A DNA stretch of 64,000 nucleotides from Streptomyces toyocaensis (GTDB taxonomy: Bacteria; Actinomycetota; Actinomycetes; Streptomycetales; Streptomycetaceae): the NCBI RefSeq assembly GCF_000725125.1, contig NZ_JFCB01000002.1, forward strand, positions 1-64,000, given 5' to 3'. Below the pieces are notes generated by a model, which was given only the letters and a program-made list of their open reading frames with translations, made no database searches and was not told the DNA's origin. The translations under genes and the position numbers were made by a program. Below, one piece after another: positions 18,039-25,799 of this stretch (position 1 is the stretch's first letter; every line of letters begins with the position of its first letter).

Positions 18039-18126
18039 TCAGAAAGCAGCGCGCGAGCCGTGACCGGCTTCGCCCGCCCGTGGTGCCGAAACAGTATGAC
18101 AACGTTGCCAAAGGCTGTGACGTGAG

Positions 18127-18726
18127 ATGTCCTCTGTCAAGTACCGGGCCTGCATGTCTGACCGCCCTCGCAGGTGGAACCCGGCCGGCATGGGCAAAAC
18201 CGCGCTGATCGTCATCGACATGATCAACACCTACGACCATCCGGACGCCGAGCTCCTGCTCCCGTCCGCCGAGTCCGTCGTACCCGTCGTCGCCGGCCTG
18301 CTCGAACGGGCACGGCGGCGGGACGTACCGGTGATCTACGTCAACGACAACTTCGGGGAGTGGCGCTCCCACCACGGCGAACTGCTCGACAAGGCGCTGG
18401 CGGGACCGCACGCGCACCTGGTGGAACCACTGCGGCCGGACGACTCGTCCCTGTTCGTCGTCAAGGCCCGGCACTCGATCTTCTTCGAGACCCCCCTGGG
18501 TTACCTGCTCAGTCAGCAGGGCGTCGACCGGCTCGTGCTCTGCGGCCAGGTGACGGAGCAGTGCGTCCTGTACTCCTCGCTCGACGCCCACATCCGGCAC
18601 CTCGACGTGACCGTCCCGCGCGACGCCGTCGCCCACATCCACGAGGATCTGGCGGACGCCGCCCTGCGGATGATGGAGCGCAACATGGGAGCGCGGGTGT
18701 GCGACAGCGACGAACTGTGGAGCTGA
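18127..18726 (+). CDS. Isochorismatase-family cysteine hydrolase
   Basis: A 199-residue protein. The catalytic triad is visible as Asp in ALIVIDMIN, Lys in FVVKARHSIF and Cys in TEQCVLYSSL. The family includes nicotinamidases, N-carbamoyl-amino-acid hydrolases and isochorismatases; the substrate cannot be told from sequence. The start is uncertain: ATG 18127 gives a 21-residue N-terminal extension relative to ATG 18190 (MGKTALIV), and neither has a strong ribosome site. It is followed 38 bp later by the nucleotidyltransferase gene, so the two may be co-transcribed. Confidence 0.88.
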   Translation: MSSVKYRACMSDRPRRWNPAGMGKTALIVIDMINTYDHPDAELLLPSAESVVPVVAGLLERARRRDVPVIYVNDNFGEWRSHHGELLDKALAGPHAHLVEPLRPDDSSLFVVKARHSIFFETPLGYLLSQQGVDRLVLCGQVTEQCVLYSSLDAHIRHLDVTVPRDAVAHIHEDLADAALRMMERNMGARVCDSDELWS

Positions 18727-18764
18727 GGCCCGCGGCACACGGCCGAGGCACGGCACCGGCCCTC

Positions 18765-19568
18765 ATGAGCCGTACGCCCGTACCGCCCGTGCTCCGTGCC
18801 TACCTGGACGAACTGGTCCACCGCACCCGTGCCGTCTGCGGCCCCCACCTGGTGAGCGTCCTGGCCGTCGGGTCCCTGGCCCTCGGCGACTACCGCCACG
18901 GGCGCAGTGACGTCGACGTGACCGTCGTGGTGGACGGCGCGCTCCCGCGGGAGACCCCGCCCCGACTGGCCCGGGCGCTGGCCCACCCCGCCCTCGACTG
19001 TCCCGCCGCCGGCCTGGAGCTGGTGGTGTACCCGGCCGGTTTCGCCGCCCGCCCGTCCGGTGCGGCCGGGTACCTCATGGACCTCAACACCGGCCCGCTG
19101 CTGCCCGAGCGGGTCAGTCACGACGCCGGGGAGGCGCCCGCGTTCTGGTACGTCCTCGACCGCTCCGTCGCCCACCAGACCGGCCTGTCGCTGTTCGGCA
19201 GGCCGGTACGCGACGTGATCGCCGCCCCGCGGCGCGCCGACGTGCTCACCGCGCTCCGCGCCTCCGTACGGGAACACGCCGAGGGCGGGGGGCACACGGC
19301 CGACAACCGGGTCCTCAACGGCTGCCGCTCCGTCGTGTACTGCCGGACGGGGCGCTGGTTCGCCAAGCGTGGGGCGGCCGGGTTCGTCGCCGCCTCCGAG
19401 GCGGGCTTCCGGCCGCTGCTCACGGAAGCGCTGCGCAGCTTCGAGCGCCCCCGCCAGGACGCGCTCCCGCTGCCCGCCGGGGCGGTGGGGGAGTTCCTGG
19501 CCTGGGTCGCCGGCCGCGTGGACGAGGCCGTCGAGGCCGAGGACGGCCCCGGCACCCCGCGCCGGTGA
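18765..19568 (+). CDS. AadA-like aminoglycoside nucleotidyltransferase-family protein
   Basis: A 267-residue protein. The nucleotidyltransferase signature is GSLALGDYRHGRSDVDVTVV (GS followed by D-X-D metal ligands). The C-terminal half (VLNGCRSVVYCRTGRWFAKR and a helical DUF4111-like domain) is like streptomycin/spectinomycin 3''-adenylyltransferases of the AadA family. It could adenylylate an aminoglycoside, but many chromosomal relatives confer no resistance. ATG 18765 is taken as the start. It follows the isochorismatase-like gene on the same strand. Confidence 0.8.
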   Translation: MSRTPVPPVLRAYLDELVHRTRAVCGPHLVSVLAVGSLALGDYRHGRSDVDVTVVVDGALPRETPPRLARALAHPALDCPAAGLELVVYPAGFAARPSGAAGYLMDLNTGPLLPERVSHDAGEAPAFWYVLDRSVAHQTGLSLFGRPVRDVIAAPRRADVLTALRASVREHAEGGGHTADNRVLNGCRSVVYCRTGRWFAKRGAAGFVAASEAGFRPLLTEALRSFERPRQDALPLPAGAVGEFLAWVAGRVDEAVEAEDGPGTPRR

Positions 19569-20039
19569 TCCGCTCGGCAGCCGTCCGTCCCGCTGTCCAG
19601 GCTCTTCCGCGCGGCGTCGCGTGCCGGTCACCGGCTGGGTGAGGCATGGAGTCCCGCGCATGCCCCTGGAGGTACTGACACCTCGGCGGGGAAATGGGCG
19701 GACTTCGCCCGGTCACGGGTGAGAACGAGGCCGGGACGCGCGACGCGGCGACGGCTGCTCGTGTCAGCGGATGTCGTGGCCGGGACGGGTCCGGTCGTAC
19801 GCGTGCCGCGCTTCGGCGATGACGGCACGATGCGCGAGGGACCAGTCGGCGAGTGCCTTGACCAAGTGGCCGGCCGACATCACCAGGACGACGACCGCCC
19901 GAACACGGTGAGCCCCCGCCGCCTCAGGCCGTCGGCCCCCGGGCCGTGCCGAACGTGCCGGCGCCCGTTTACGTCCCGCGCGGCGGGCTACGCGGCGCAC
20001 ACCACGGTCCAGGCCGTTTCACTCACCCGGGAGGTGCCC
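19569..20039. other. 471-bp intergenic region, no supported gene
   Basis: No convincing coding sequence is seen here. A minus-strand open frame (19764-20000) ends in a helical-looking segment (MSAGHLVKALADWSLAHRAV) but has no good ribosome site or recognisable family. The region holds GC-rich symmetry near 19933-19946 (CGGCCCCCGGGCCG). The promoter of the CBS-domain gene must lie in its right part. Confidence 0.5.
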
Positions 20040-20465
20040 ATGACCACGCGGATACGGGACGTGATGTCCGCGGACACCGCGTCCGTCGAGCCCATGACCA
20101 CGGTGGCACGGGCGGCGCGCATGATGCGTGAGCGGGACATCGGCGACGTCCTGGTCGCGTACGACTGCGACCTGTTCGGTGTGCTCACCGACCGCGACAT
20201 CGTGCTCAGGGGCGTCGCCGAGGGCCGTGACCCCGAGGTCACCCCGGTCGGCGCGCTCTGCACCCGCCCGCCACTGGTGACCCTCGACCCCGAGGACACC
20301 ACCGACCACGCCGTCGAGCTGATGCGGCGGTACGCCGTCCGCCGGCTCCCGGTGGTCGAGCGCGGCGGCTGTCCCGTGGGCGTGGTCAGCCTCGGCGACC
20401 TCGCCGCCACGGAGGACCCCCACTCCGCGCTGGCGGACATCAGTACGGCGGCCCCCACGCACTGA
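20040..20465 (+). CDS. CBS-domain pair protein
   Basis: A 141-residue protein made almost entirely of two CBS domains (about 8-62 and 72-130): IRDVMSADTASVEPMTTVAR, LFGVLTDRDIVLRGV, YAVRRLPVVERGG, VGVVSLGDLA. Stand-alone CBS pairs bind adenine nucleotides; the mycobacterial relative Hrp1 belongs to the DosR dormancy regulon. ATG 20040 has GGGAGGTG upstream. It is convergent with the PEBP gene 12 bp away. Confidence 0.92.
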   Translation: MTTRIRDVMSADTASVEPMTTVARAARMMRERDIGDVLVAYDCDLFGVLTDRDIVLRGVAEGRDPEVTPVGALCTRPPLVTLDPEDTTDHAVELMRRYAVRRLPVVERGGCPVGVVSLGDLAATEDPHSALADISTAAPTH

Positions 20466-20476
20466 GCGCGAGCCGG

Positions 20477-20962
20477 TCAGCGCCGGTAGAGCCCCACCAG
20501 CGTGCCGCTCGCGAGCTGCTTCTCTTCGACGGCCTCGTGCACCTGCTCCGCGCGGGGCGCGTCGGGGAGCACGCACGGCTCGGCGAGGGCGTAGAGCCGG
20601 AAGAGGTAGTGGTGTGCGTCGTCGCCCGGGGGCGGGTGCGGGCCGCCCCAGCCGCGGTCGCCGTAGCCGTTGACGAGTTCGGTGCCCCGGGGCGGGCTCT
20701 GGCCCGCGCCGACCCCGCCGCTGTGGGGGTCGATGCCGACCACGATCCAGTGCACGAAGACGCCCGAGGGGGCGTCGGGGTCCTCGCAGAGCAGGACGAG
20801 TTCCGTCGCGTCGTCCGGTACGCCGCTCCAGGTGAGCGGAGGGGACACGTTGGGACCCTCGTAGGCGTGCCGCCGAGCGATGAACGTCTGGTCGTCGAAA
20901 GCGTCACTGCCGATGTCGATGCCGGTCATGAGGGCGGGGTACCCGCGACGCATTTCGGACAT
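20477..20962 (-). CDS. YbhB/YbcL-type PEBP (Raf kinase inhibitor-like) protein
   Basis: A 161-residue phosphatidylethanolamine-binding-fold protein. NVSPPLTWSGVPDDATELVL, CEDPDAPSGVFVHWIVVGI and the GGPHPPPGDDAHHYLFRLYAL segment are the anion-pocket motifs. There is no signal peptide, so it is cytoplasmic. The role of bacterial family members is poorly known. ATG 20962 follows AAGAGAG. It lies 29 bp after the archease gene on the same strand and probably shares its transcript. Confidence 0.93.
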   Translation of the reverse strand: MSEMRRGYPALMTGIDIGSDAFDDQTFIARRHAYEGPNVSPPLTWSGVPDDATELVLLCEDPDAPSGVFVHWIVVGIDPHSGGVGAGQSPPRGTELVNGYGDRGWGGPHPPPGDDAHHYLFRLYALAEPCVLPDAPRAEQVHEAVEEKQLASGTLVGLYRR

Positions 20963-20991
20963 GCGGCTCTCTTCGTGCGAGGTGACGGAGG

Positions 20992-21447
20992 TCAGCCGTC
21001 CACCGTGACCGCGCACGACCAGCCGCACGGGCCGGGGCCGATGCGCAGGTCCTCCCAGGTCACGGACACCGGTGCCGCTCCGGTGAGGCGTACGTCCGAC
21101 AGGCCGGCGACCGCCAGGCGCACATCCAGACCACCCTCGGCCTCGTCCGCCTCCACGTCGACCGGTACCTGCCCGTACTCCTCCAGCCGGTACAGGACCT
21201 CGTCCAGCAGTGCCGCCAGCAGGTCGTCGTCGCTGGCCTCGTCGAGGCGGATGCGGCCCACACCGGTCGGCCGCACCCCGGAGACGTCGGCGAAGCACTC
21301 CACCATCGCCGCCACGGCCTCCGCGAGACAGTGCTCCCGGCTCGCGGCCCACGCCTCGATGCGGACCTCGTCCTCCTGGGCCACCGCCCGGTGCCCGCTC
21401 TCGTCCGGCCGCCGTGCCTGCCCGTAGTCGCCCGTGTCACCGACCAT
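20992..21447 (-). CDS. Archease family protein
   Basis: A 151-residue archease (MTH1598/TM1083 family). The lines GHRAVAQEDEVRIEAWAASR and CLAEAVAAMVECFADVSGV, the acidic patch LDEASDDDLLAALLDEVLY, and the terminal Asp of CAVTVDG are characteristic. In archaea and animals archease activates the RNA ligase RtcB by promoting guanylylation. No rtcB lies nearby, so this copy is separated from its partner or has another client. The extra N-terminal 18 residues are unusual. It is divergent from the phosphoribosyltransferase gene. Confidence 0.87.
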   Translation of the reverse strand: MVGDTGDYGQARRPDESGHRAVAQEDEVRIEAWAASREHCLAEAVAAMVECFADVSGVRPTGVGRIRLDEASDDDLLAALLDEVLYRLEEYGQVPVDVEADEAEGGLDVRLAVAGLSDVRLTGAAPVSVTWEDLRIGPGPCGWSCAVTVDG

Positions 21448-21574
21448 GACCCTCGACTGCCCGACACTCGCCCACCCATGCCCCGCGCCGGTGCTTCGGG
21501 CGCCGCAGGGCGGGTACGCGGGTGCGGACCAGGTGCTTCAGGTGCCGTCTCCATGCGGGAGGGAGGCATCGGTC

Positions 21575-22222
21575 ATGCGCTTCCGTGATCGCCGGGAGGC
21601 CGGGCGCGCGCTGGCCGCGCGACTGCGGCAGAGGCAGGACGAGGGGGCTCTGTCCGACCCGGTCGTGCTGGCACTGCCCCGCGGCGGGGTCGCCGTGGCC
21701 GCCGAGGTGGCGCACACACTTCACGCGCCGCTCGACGTCCTCGTCGTACGGAAGGTCGGCGCGCCCTTCCACGAGGAGTTCGGCGTCGGTGCGATGGCCG
21801 GCGACGGGGTTCCGGTGTTCGACGAGGACTCCCTGCGGCGGCTGGGCCTCACCGAGTCGGACCTCGCGCCCGTCGTCGAGCGCGAACGCACCGAACTGCG
21901 CCGCCGCGAACAGCTCTACCGGCGGGGCCGTCCCGCTCCCGAGGTGCGCGGACGCACCGTGATCGTCGTCGACGACGGACTGGCGACCGGCTCCACCGCC
22001 CGCGCCGCGCTGCGGGCCCTGCGTTCGCGGGGCCCCGGCCGTCTGGTGCTCGCCGTACCGGTCGGCGCGCCCCAGGCCGTGGCGCTGATGGGCGCGGAGG
22101 CCGACGAGGTGATGTGTCTGCACGAGCCGGCGGCGTTCATGGCCGTCGGCCAGTGGTACGAGGAGTTCGACCAGCTGACGGACGAGGACGTCCTGGACGC
22201 ACTGCACCAGCGGCAGGCGTAG
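21575..22222 (+). CDS. Phosphoribosyltransferase-family protein
   Basis: A 215-residue type I PRTase fold. The PRPP-binding loop is VIVVDDGLATGSTARAALRAL; the hood region has VVLALPRGGVAVAAEVAHTL and VVRKVGAPFHEEFGVGA. Relatives occur alone or fused to erythromycin-esterase or dienelactone-hydrolase domains in actinobacterial stress clusters; the base used is unknown. ATG 21575 has GGGAGG 9-14 bases upstream. It is divergent from archease across 127 bp. Confidence 0.92.
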   Translation: MRFRDRREAGRALAARLRQRQDEGALSDPVVLALPRGGVAVAAEVAHTLHAPLDVLVVRKVGAPFHEEFGVGAMAGDGVPVFDEDSLRRLGLTESDLAPVVERERTELRRREQLYRRGRPAPEVRGRTVIVVDDGLATGSTARAALRALRSRGPGRLVLAVPVGAPQAVALMGAEADEVMCLHEPAAFMAVGQWYEEFDQLTDEDVLDALHQRQA

Positions 22223-22242
22223 ACGGCGGTGGCGGCCGCCGT

Positions 22243-23427
22243 TCAGACGACGGAGTCCGCGCGGAGGGCCTCGATCTCCTCCGGGCCGTGGCCCAGTTCC
22301 GTCAGGATCGCCTCGGTGTGCTCGCCCACGGCCGGTACCGGATCCATGCGCGCGGACAGGCCCGCGAGGTCGGCGGGCGGGAGCAGCGCCGACACCGTCG
22401 CGCCCGGCACCGCCACCTCGCGCCACCGGTCGCGCGCGGCGAGCACCGGGTGGTCGAGGAAGCCGGCCACGTCGTTGACGCCGGCGCAGGCGATGCCCAT
22501 CGCCTCCAGGTCCTTCAGCAGCTCTTCGGAGCCGTCGCGGGCGAAACGTTCCGCGATGATCGCGTTCAGCTCCTCCCGGTGCGTCACGCGGTCGGAGCCG
22601 GTCGCGAACCGTGGATCGTCGGTCAGGTCCGGCCGGCCGAGGAACTCCGCGCACAGAACCGCCCACTCGCGCTCGTTCTGGATCGAGAACAGCACCTCGC
22701 GGCCGTCGGCCGCCCGGTAGGTCCCGTACGGCGCGATGGTGGCGTGCTGGGTACCCAGGCGAGGTGGCTGGCTGCCGCCGTAGCGGGTGTAGTAGGCGGG
22801 CTGGCCCATCCACTCGGCCAGCGCCTCGAACAGGGAGACCTCCACCGGGTGGGCCGTGCCGGTGGTCGCCCGGGTGTACAGGGCGGTGAGCACACCGCTG
22901 TACGCGTACATCCCGGCGGCGATGTCGGCGACGGAGATCCCGGTGCGGGCGCTCTCGTCGGCCGTCCCGGTCAGTGACACCAGTCCCGTCTGGCACTGCA
23001 TCAGCAGGTCGTACGCCTTACGGTCCGCCCAGGGGCCGCTGGTGCCGTAGCCGGAGATCGTGCAGGGGATCAGCCGCGGGTAGCGGTGGGTGAGGGTATC
23101 GGTTCCGAGGCCGAGACGGTCGGCGGCGCCCGGGGCGAGGTTCTGGACGAACACGTCCGCGTCGTCGAGGAGCCGGTGGAGGATGTCCCTCCCGCGCGGG
23201 TCCTTCAGGTCCAGGGTCAGGGACTCCTTGGACCGGTTGATCCACACGAAGTAGCTGGAGTGGCCGTGCACCGTCGTGTCGTAGCGCCGGGCGAAGTCAC
23301 CCTCGCCCGGCCGTTCGACCTTGATCACGCGTGCGCCGAGATCGGCCAGCTGCCGGGTGGCGTAGGGGGCGGCCACCGCCTGCTCCACGCTGACCACCGT
23401 CACCCCGGACAAGGGGAGTTTCCGCAC
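22243..23427 (-). CDS. CaiB/BaiF-family (class III) CoA-transferase
   Basis: A 394-residue class III CoA-transferase. The N-terminal core VVSVEQAVAAPYATRQLADL and ARVIKVERPGEGDFAR binds CoA. YDLLMQCQTGLVSLTGTADE contains the catalytic Asp region, and HPVEVSLFEALAEW follows. Family members move CoA between organic acids such as formate/oxalate, carnitine or succinate/citramalate; this substrate is not evident. GTG 23427 is chosen because AGGAGG precedes it by 7 bases; another GTG at 23433 is too close. A small zinc-ribbon gene lies just upstream on the same strand and a LysR regulator is divergent. Confidence 0.92.
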   Translation of the reverse strand: MRKLPLSGVTVVSVEQAVAAPYATRQLADLGARVIKVERPGEGDFARRYDTTVHGHSSYFVWINRSKESLTLDLKDPRGRDILHRLLDDADVFVQNLAPGAADRLGLGTDTLTHRYPRLIPCTISGYGTSGPWADRKAYDLLMQCQTGLVSLTGTADESARTGISVADIAAGMYAYSGVLTALYTRATTGTAHPVEVSLFEALAEWMGQPAYYTRYGGSQPPRLGTQHATIAPYGTYRAADGREVLFSIQNEREWAVLCAEFLGRPDLTDDPRFATGSDRVTHREELNAIIAERFARDGSEELLKDLEAMGIACAGVNDVAGFLDHPVLAARDRWREVAVPGATVSALLPPADLAGLSARMDPVPAVGEHTEAILTELGHGPEEIEALRADSVV

Positions 23428-23513
23428 GTCCACGCCTCCTGCCTGCTCCCGGAGCACCGGTCTCGATCAGTACAGCCGGGCCGGAGGGTCTGTCAACGGC
23501 CGCCCCGCGCACT

Positions 23514-23729
23514 TCACCGCCCGGCGCGGCTCCACGGCGCGTCGGCGGGGCGGCTGCGGGACACGATGCGGACGCCGCGCTCGTCGACGGCCCGGACCTG
23601 CAGCGAGCCGCAGCCGCAGCGGGTCCACACGGTGCTGCCGGTCGCGGTGGCGTGCCGGGAGACCACCCGGAACGGCTCGGCGTCGTCCGGCCAGCCGCAG
23701 TACGGGCAGCGCGTGCCGGTCGTGGACAT
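23514..23729 (-). CDS. Small zinc-ribbon protein
   Basis: A 71-residue protein with two Cys pairs forming a zinc ribbon: CPYCGWPDDAEP at the N-terminus and TRCGCGSLQVR near residue 38. No family name is recalled. It lies 86 bp upstream of the CoA-transferase gene on the same strand, so the two may be one transcript starting in the 148-bp divergent region shared with the LysR gene. GAGG is found upstream of ATG 23729. Confidence 0.7.
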   Translation of the reverse strand: MSTTGTRCPYCGWPDDAEPFRVVSRHATATGSTVWTRCGCGSLQVRAVDERGVRIVSRSRPADAPWSRAGR

Positions 23730-23762
23730 GGTGAACCTCGATTCTCAATGGCCCCGGTGCGC

Positions 23763-23808
23763 GTCGATCGTCCTGACACAGCACGCGGTCGATCGTCCTG
23801 ACACAGCA
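23763..23808. repeat. Tandem direct repeat in divergent promoter region
   Basis: Two identical 21-base copies (cores GATCGTCCTGACACAGCA) start at 23763 and 23788, a 25-bp period. They lie between the zinc-ribbon gene (start 23729) and the LysR gene (start 23877), where operators are expected. A binding role or a recent small duplication are both possible. Confidence 0.7.
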
Positions 23809-23876
23809 AGGGTGCGCCGTCACGTCCTTACACGTCCAGGTTGACTTTGTGGACTCCATCGTTAAGCGTTGACTTC

Positions 23877-24782
23877 ATGATTGATCTGCGCAGGCTGCAC
23901 GTCCTCAGGGCGGTCGCCCACTACGGCACGGTCACCGCGGCCGCCCGCGCCCTGCACTTCACCCCGTCCGCCGCCTCGCAGCAGATCCGTCAGCTCGCCC
24001 GCGACCTGGACGTCGTCCTGCTGGAGCCGCAGGGGCGCGGGGTACGGCTCACCCCGGCCGCCGAGAGCCTGCTGACGCACGCCGACGCCATCGAGGCGCG
24101 ATGGGACCAGGCGGAACGGGATCTGCGGGCCGACCACGACGCCCCGGCCGGGCTGCTGCGCGTGACCGGGTTCCCTGTGGCGATCTCGGTGCTGCTGGCT
24201 CCGATGGCCGCGCGGCTGGGCGAGCGTCACCCCCGGCTGTCGGTGCGGATCGCGGAGGCGGGGGTGCCGCAGAGCTTCGACCTGCTCTTCGAAGGGGCCG
24301 CCGATCTGGCCGTGGTGGAGTCCACCCCGCACAACCCGCCGCTGAGCGACACGCGGTTCGACCAGCGTCCGTTGCTGGACGACCCGTTCGACCTGGTGGT
24401 CCCGGACGGGCACCCGCTGGCCGGGGCCGAGCGGGTCGGCCTCGCCGAGGCGGCGCGCGAGCAGTGGATCGCGCCGGTGCCGGAAAGCCCTTGCCGGCCG
24501 CACGTGATGGCCGCGTGCGGCGCGGCCGGTTTCTCGCCGGACGTCGTCCACCACGCCCTCGACTGGAACGTCACCGCCCATCTCGTCGCCCACGGTCTCG
24601 GCGTCGCCCTGATCCCGCGCCTGGCCCGTCTGGCGGCGGATCTGCCGATCACCCGCGTGCGCTGCGCGGGCGACCTGCACCGCAAGCTGCTGACCTGCAC
24701 CCGCGGCGGCGGCCACGCCCGCCCCGCGGTGGAGGCGGCACTGCGCGAACTAAGGGAACTGGCACCGACGGCGGTCGCCTGA
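23877..24782 (+). CDS. LysR-family transcriptional regulator
   Basis: A 301-residue LysR regulator: N-terminal HTH with HVLRAVAHYGTVTAAARALH and TPSAASQQIRQLARDLDVVL, followed by the two-lobed effector domain (LLRVTGFPVAISVLLAPMAA, then FDLVVPDGHPLAG). ATG 23877 (MIDLRRLH) is the standard LysR beginning. It faces the zinc-ribbon and CoA-transferase genes across the direct repeats at 23763-23808, so it most likely controls them. The effector is unknown. Confidence 0.92.
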   Translation: MIDLRRLHVLRAVAHYGTVTAAARALHFTPSAASQQIRQLARDLDVVLLEPQGRGVRLTPAAESLLTHADAIEARWDQAERDLRADHDAPAGLLRVTGFPVAISVLLAPMAARLGERHPRLSVRIAEAGVPQSFDLLFEGAADLAVVESTPHNPPLSDTRFDQRPLLDDPFDLVVPDGHPLAGAERVGLAEAAREQWIAPVPESPCRPHVMAACGAAGFSPDVVHHALDWNVTAHLVAHGLGVALIPRLARLAADLPITRVRCAGDLHRKLLTCTRGGGHARPAVEAALRELRELAPTAVA

Positions 24783-24857
24783 CCGCCCGCGGGCCCTCCG
24801 GGCCGCCGACACGGTGCCCCGCGGCCGGCGTCCGCGCGCGGGCAGCCCGGGGGCGCG

Positions 24858-24885
24858 GGCCCGCCCGGCGCGCGCCGGGCGGGCC
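24858..24885. terminator. 28-bp perfect palindrome between convergent genes
   Basis: Positions 24858-24885 form a perfect palindrome with 14-bp arms (GGCCCGCCCGGCGC and its complement). It lies between the convergent LysR (ends 24782) and TetR (ends 24950) genes and would terminate both. A loop-free palindrome this long is also a potential cruciform. Confidence 0.75.
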
Positions 24886-24949
24886 GTCGTCCGGGTGTCC
24901 GGGCGGGGCACCGGCGTGGGGGCGGTCACCGGGTCGGGGCCGGGCCGGG

Positions 24950-25537
24950 TCACGTGGCTCCACCGGAGGGTGCTCCTCTGCGCAGGCCGTCCATGATGAG
25001 GTCCAGGAGCCGGGCCGCGCGCGGCTGCCACGCGCCGGCCGGGTCGAGCTGCCAGAGGCCGCCCATGGCGAGCATGAGGTCGTCCGCGGTCACTCCTGGG
25101 CGGATGACACCGGCCTCCTCGCAGCGGCGCAGCAGGAGGTCGGCCGCCTCGGTGACCGGGCTGTGGGCGGGCTTCTCCGGGCTTCCCGGCCCGCTGGTCG
25201 CCTGCCGGATGGCGTCGGCCAGTCCGGCCTTGGCCATGGCGAACCGGGCCAGCCGGTCCATCCACTCGCGCAGCGCGCGGTCCGGCTCCCGGTATCGCAG
25301 CAACTGCGCCGCGCTGTCGGCGACCTGCTGCATCTCGTACCGGTAGATCTCCAGGACGAGTGCCTCACGGCTGGGGAAGTTCCGGTAGAAGGTGCCCTGA
25401 CCGACGCACGCCTTCTTGGCGATCACGCTCAGCGGGGTGTCCGCCGAGCGCGTGAGCTCGGCCAGGGCCACCTGCAATATCCGCTCGCGATTGCGCTGGG
25501 CGTCCGCGCGCAGAGGTGCGTCCTTCTCGTGCCCCAT
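24950..25537 (-). CDS. TetR-family repressor of the adjacent aldehyde dehydrogenase operon
   Basis: A 195-residue TetR-family regulator. The N-terminal HTH (residues about 15-60) reads RERILQVALAELTRSADTPL, then SVIAKKACVGQGTFYRNFPS. The C-terminal ligand domain resembles the TetR_C SbtR-like group (LLLRRCEEAGVIRPGVTADD). ATG 25537. It is divergent from the molybdenum-enzyme operon, and the shared promoter carries two identical 12-bp palindromes (25582-25625), the probable operators. The inducer may be an aldehyde or aromatic substrate of the enzyme. Confidence 0.93.
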   Translation of the reverse strand: MGHEKDAPLRADAQRNRERILQVALAELTRSADTPLSVIAKKACVGQGTFYRNFPSREALVLEIYRYEMQQVADSAAQLLRYREPDRALREWMDRLARFAMAKAGLADAIRQATSGPGSPEKPAHSPVTEAADLLLRRCEEAGVIRPGVTADDLMLAMGGLWQLDPAGAWQPRAARLLDLIMDGLRRGAPSGGAT

Positions 25538-25581
25538 CCGTCCTCCTCACGGGTCGTGGCCGAAACCCGTCCTTGCTGACC

Positions 25582-25625
25582 GGACAGCTGTCCACTACGT
25601 TTTCCGGGGTAACGGACAGCTGTCC
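25582..25625. promoter_or_regulatory. Paired TetR operators (two GGACAGCTGTCC palindromes)
   Basis: GGACAGCTGTCC occurs perfectly at 25582-25593 and again at 25614-25625, 32 bp apart, about three helical turns. Both carry extra flanking symmetry (CGGACAGCTGTCCG at the second). They are 45-90 bp from the TetR start and 175-218 bp from the oxidoreductase start, so they can control both directions. Confidence 0.75.
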
Positions 25626-25799
25626 GCTTCGGTCCATCGTATCGGCGGACACGGACGGCCCCGGCATGCCGCGAGCGAACGGCGTTCCCGGCCCTTCAGC
25701 TCTCCGGCATGGTCCCGGACCCCGCTCCTTCCGTACAGCACGCGCACCCCCCGTGTCATCGACTCGTCCGCCTTCCAGATCCCTGAAAGAAGGCTGCTC

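Noticed and set aside
19764..20000. Minus-strand open frame of 78 codons in the 19.6-20.0 kb gap
   Set aside because: Its C-terminal part looks helical but there is no recognisable family, no good ribosome site, and the N-terminal part is Arg/Ala/Gly-rich shadow sequence.
24783..24949. Additional coding sequence between the LysR and TetR genes
   Set aside because: Open frames here are Arg/Pro/Gly low-complexity sequence over the palindrome, with no start signals.
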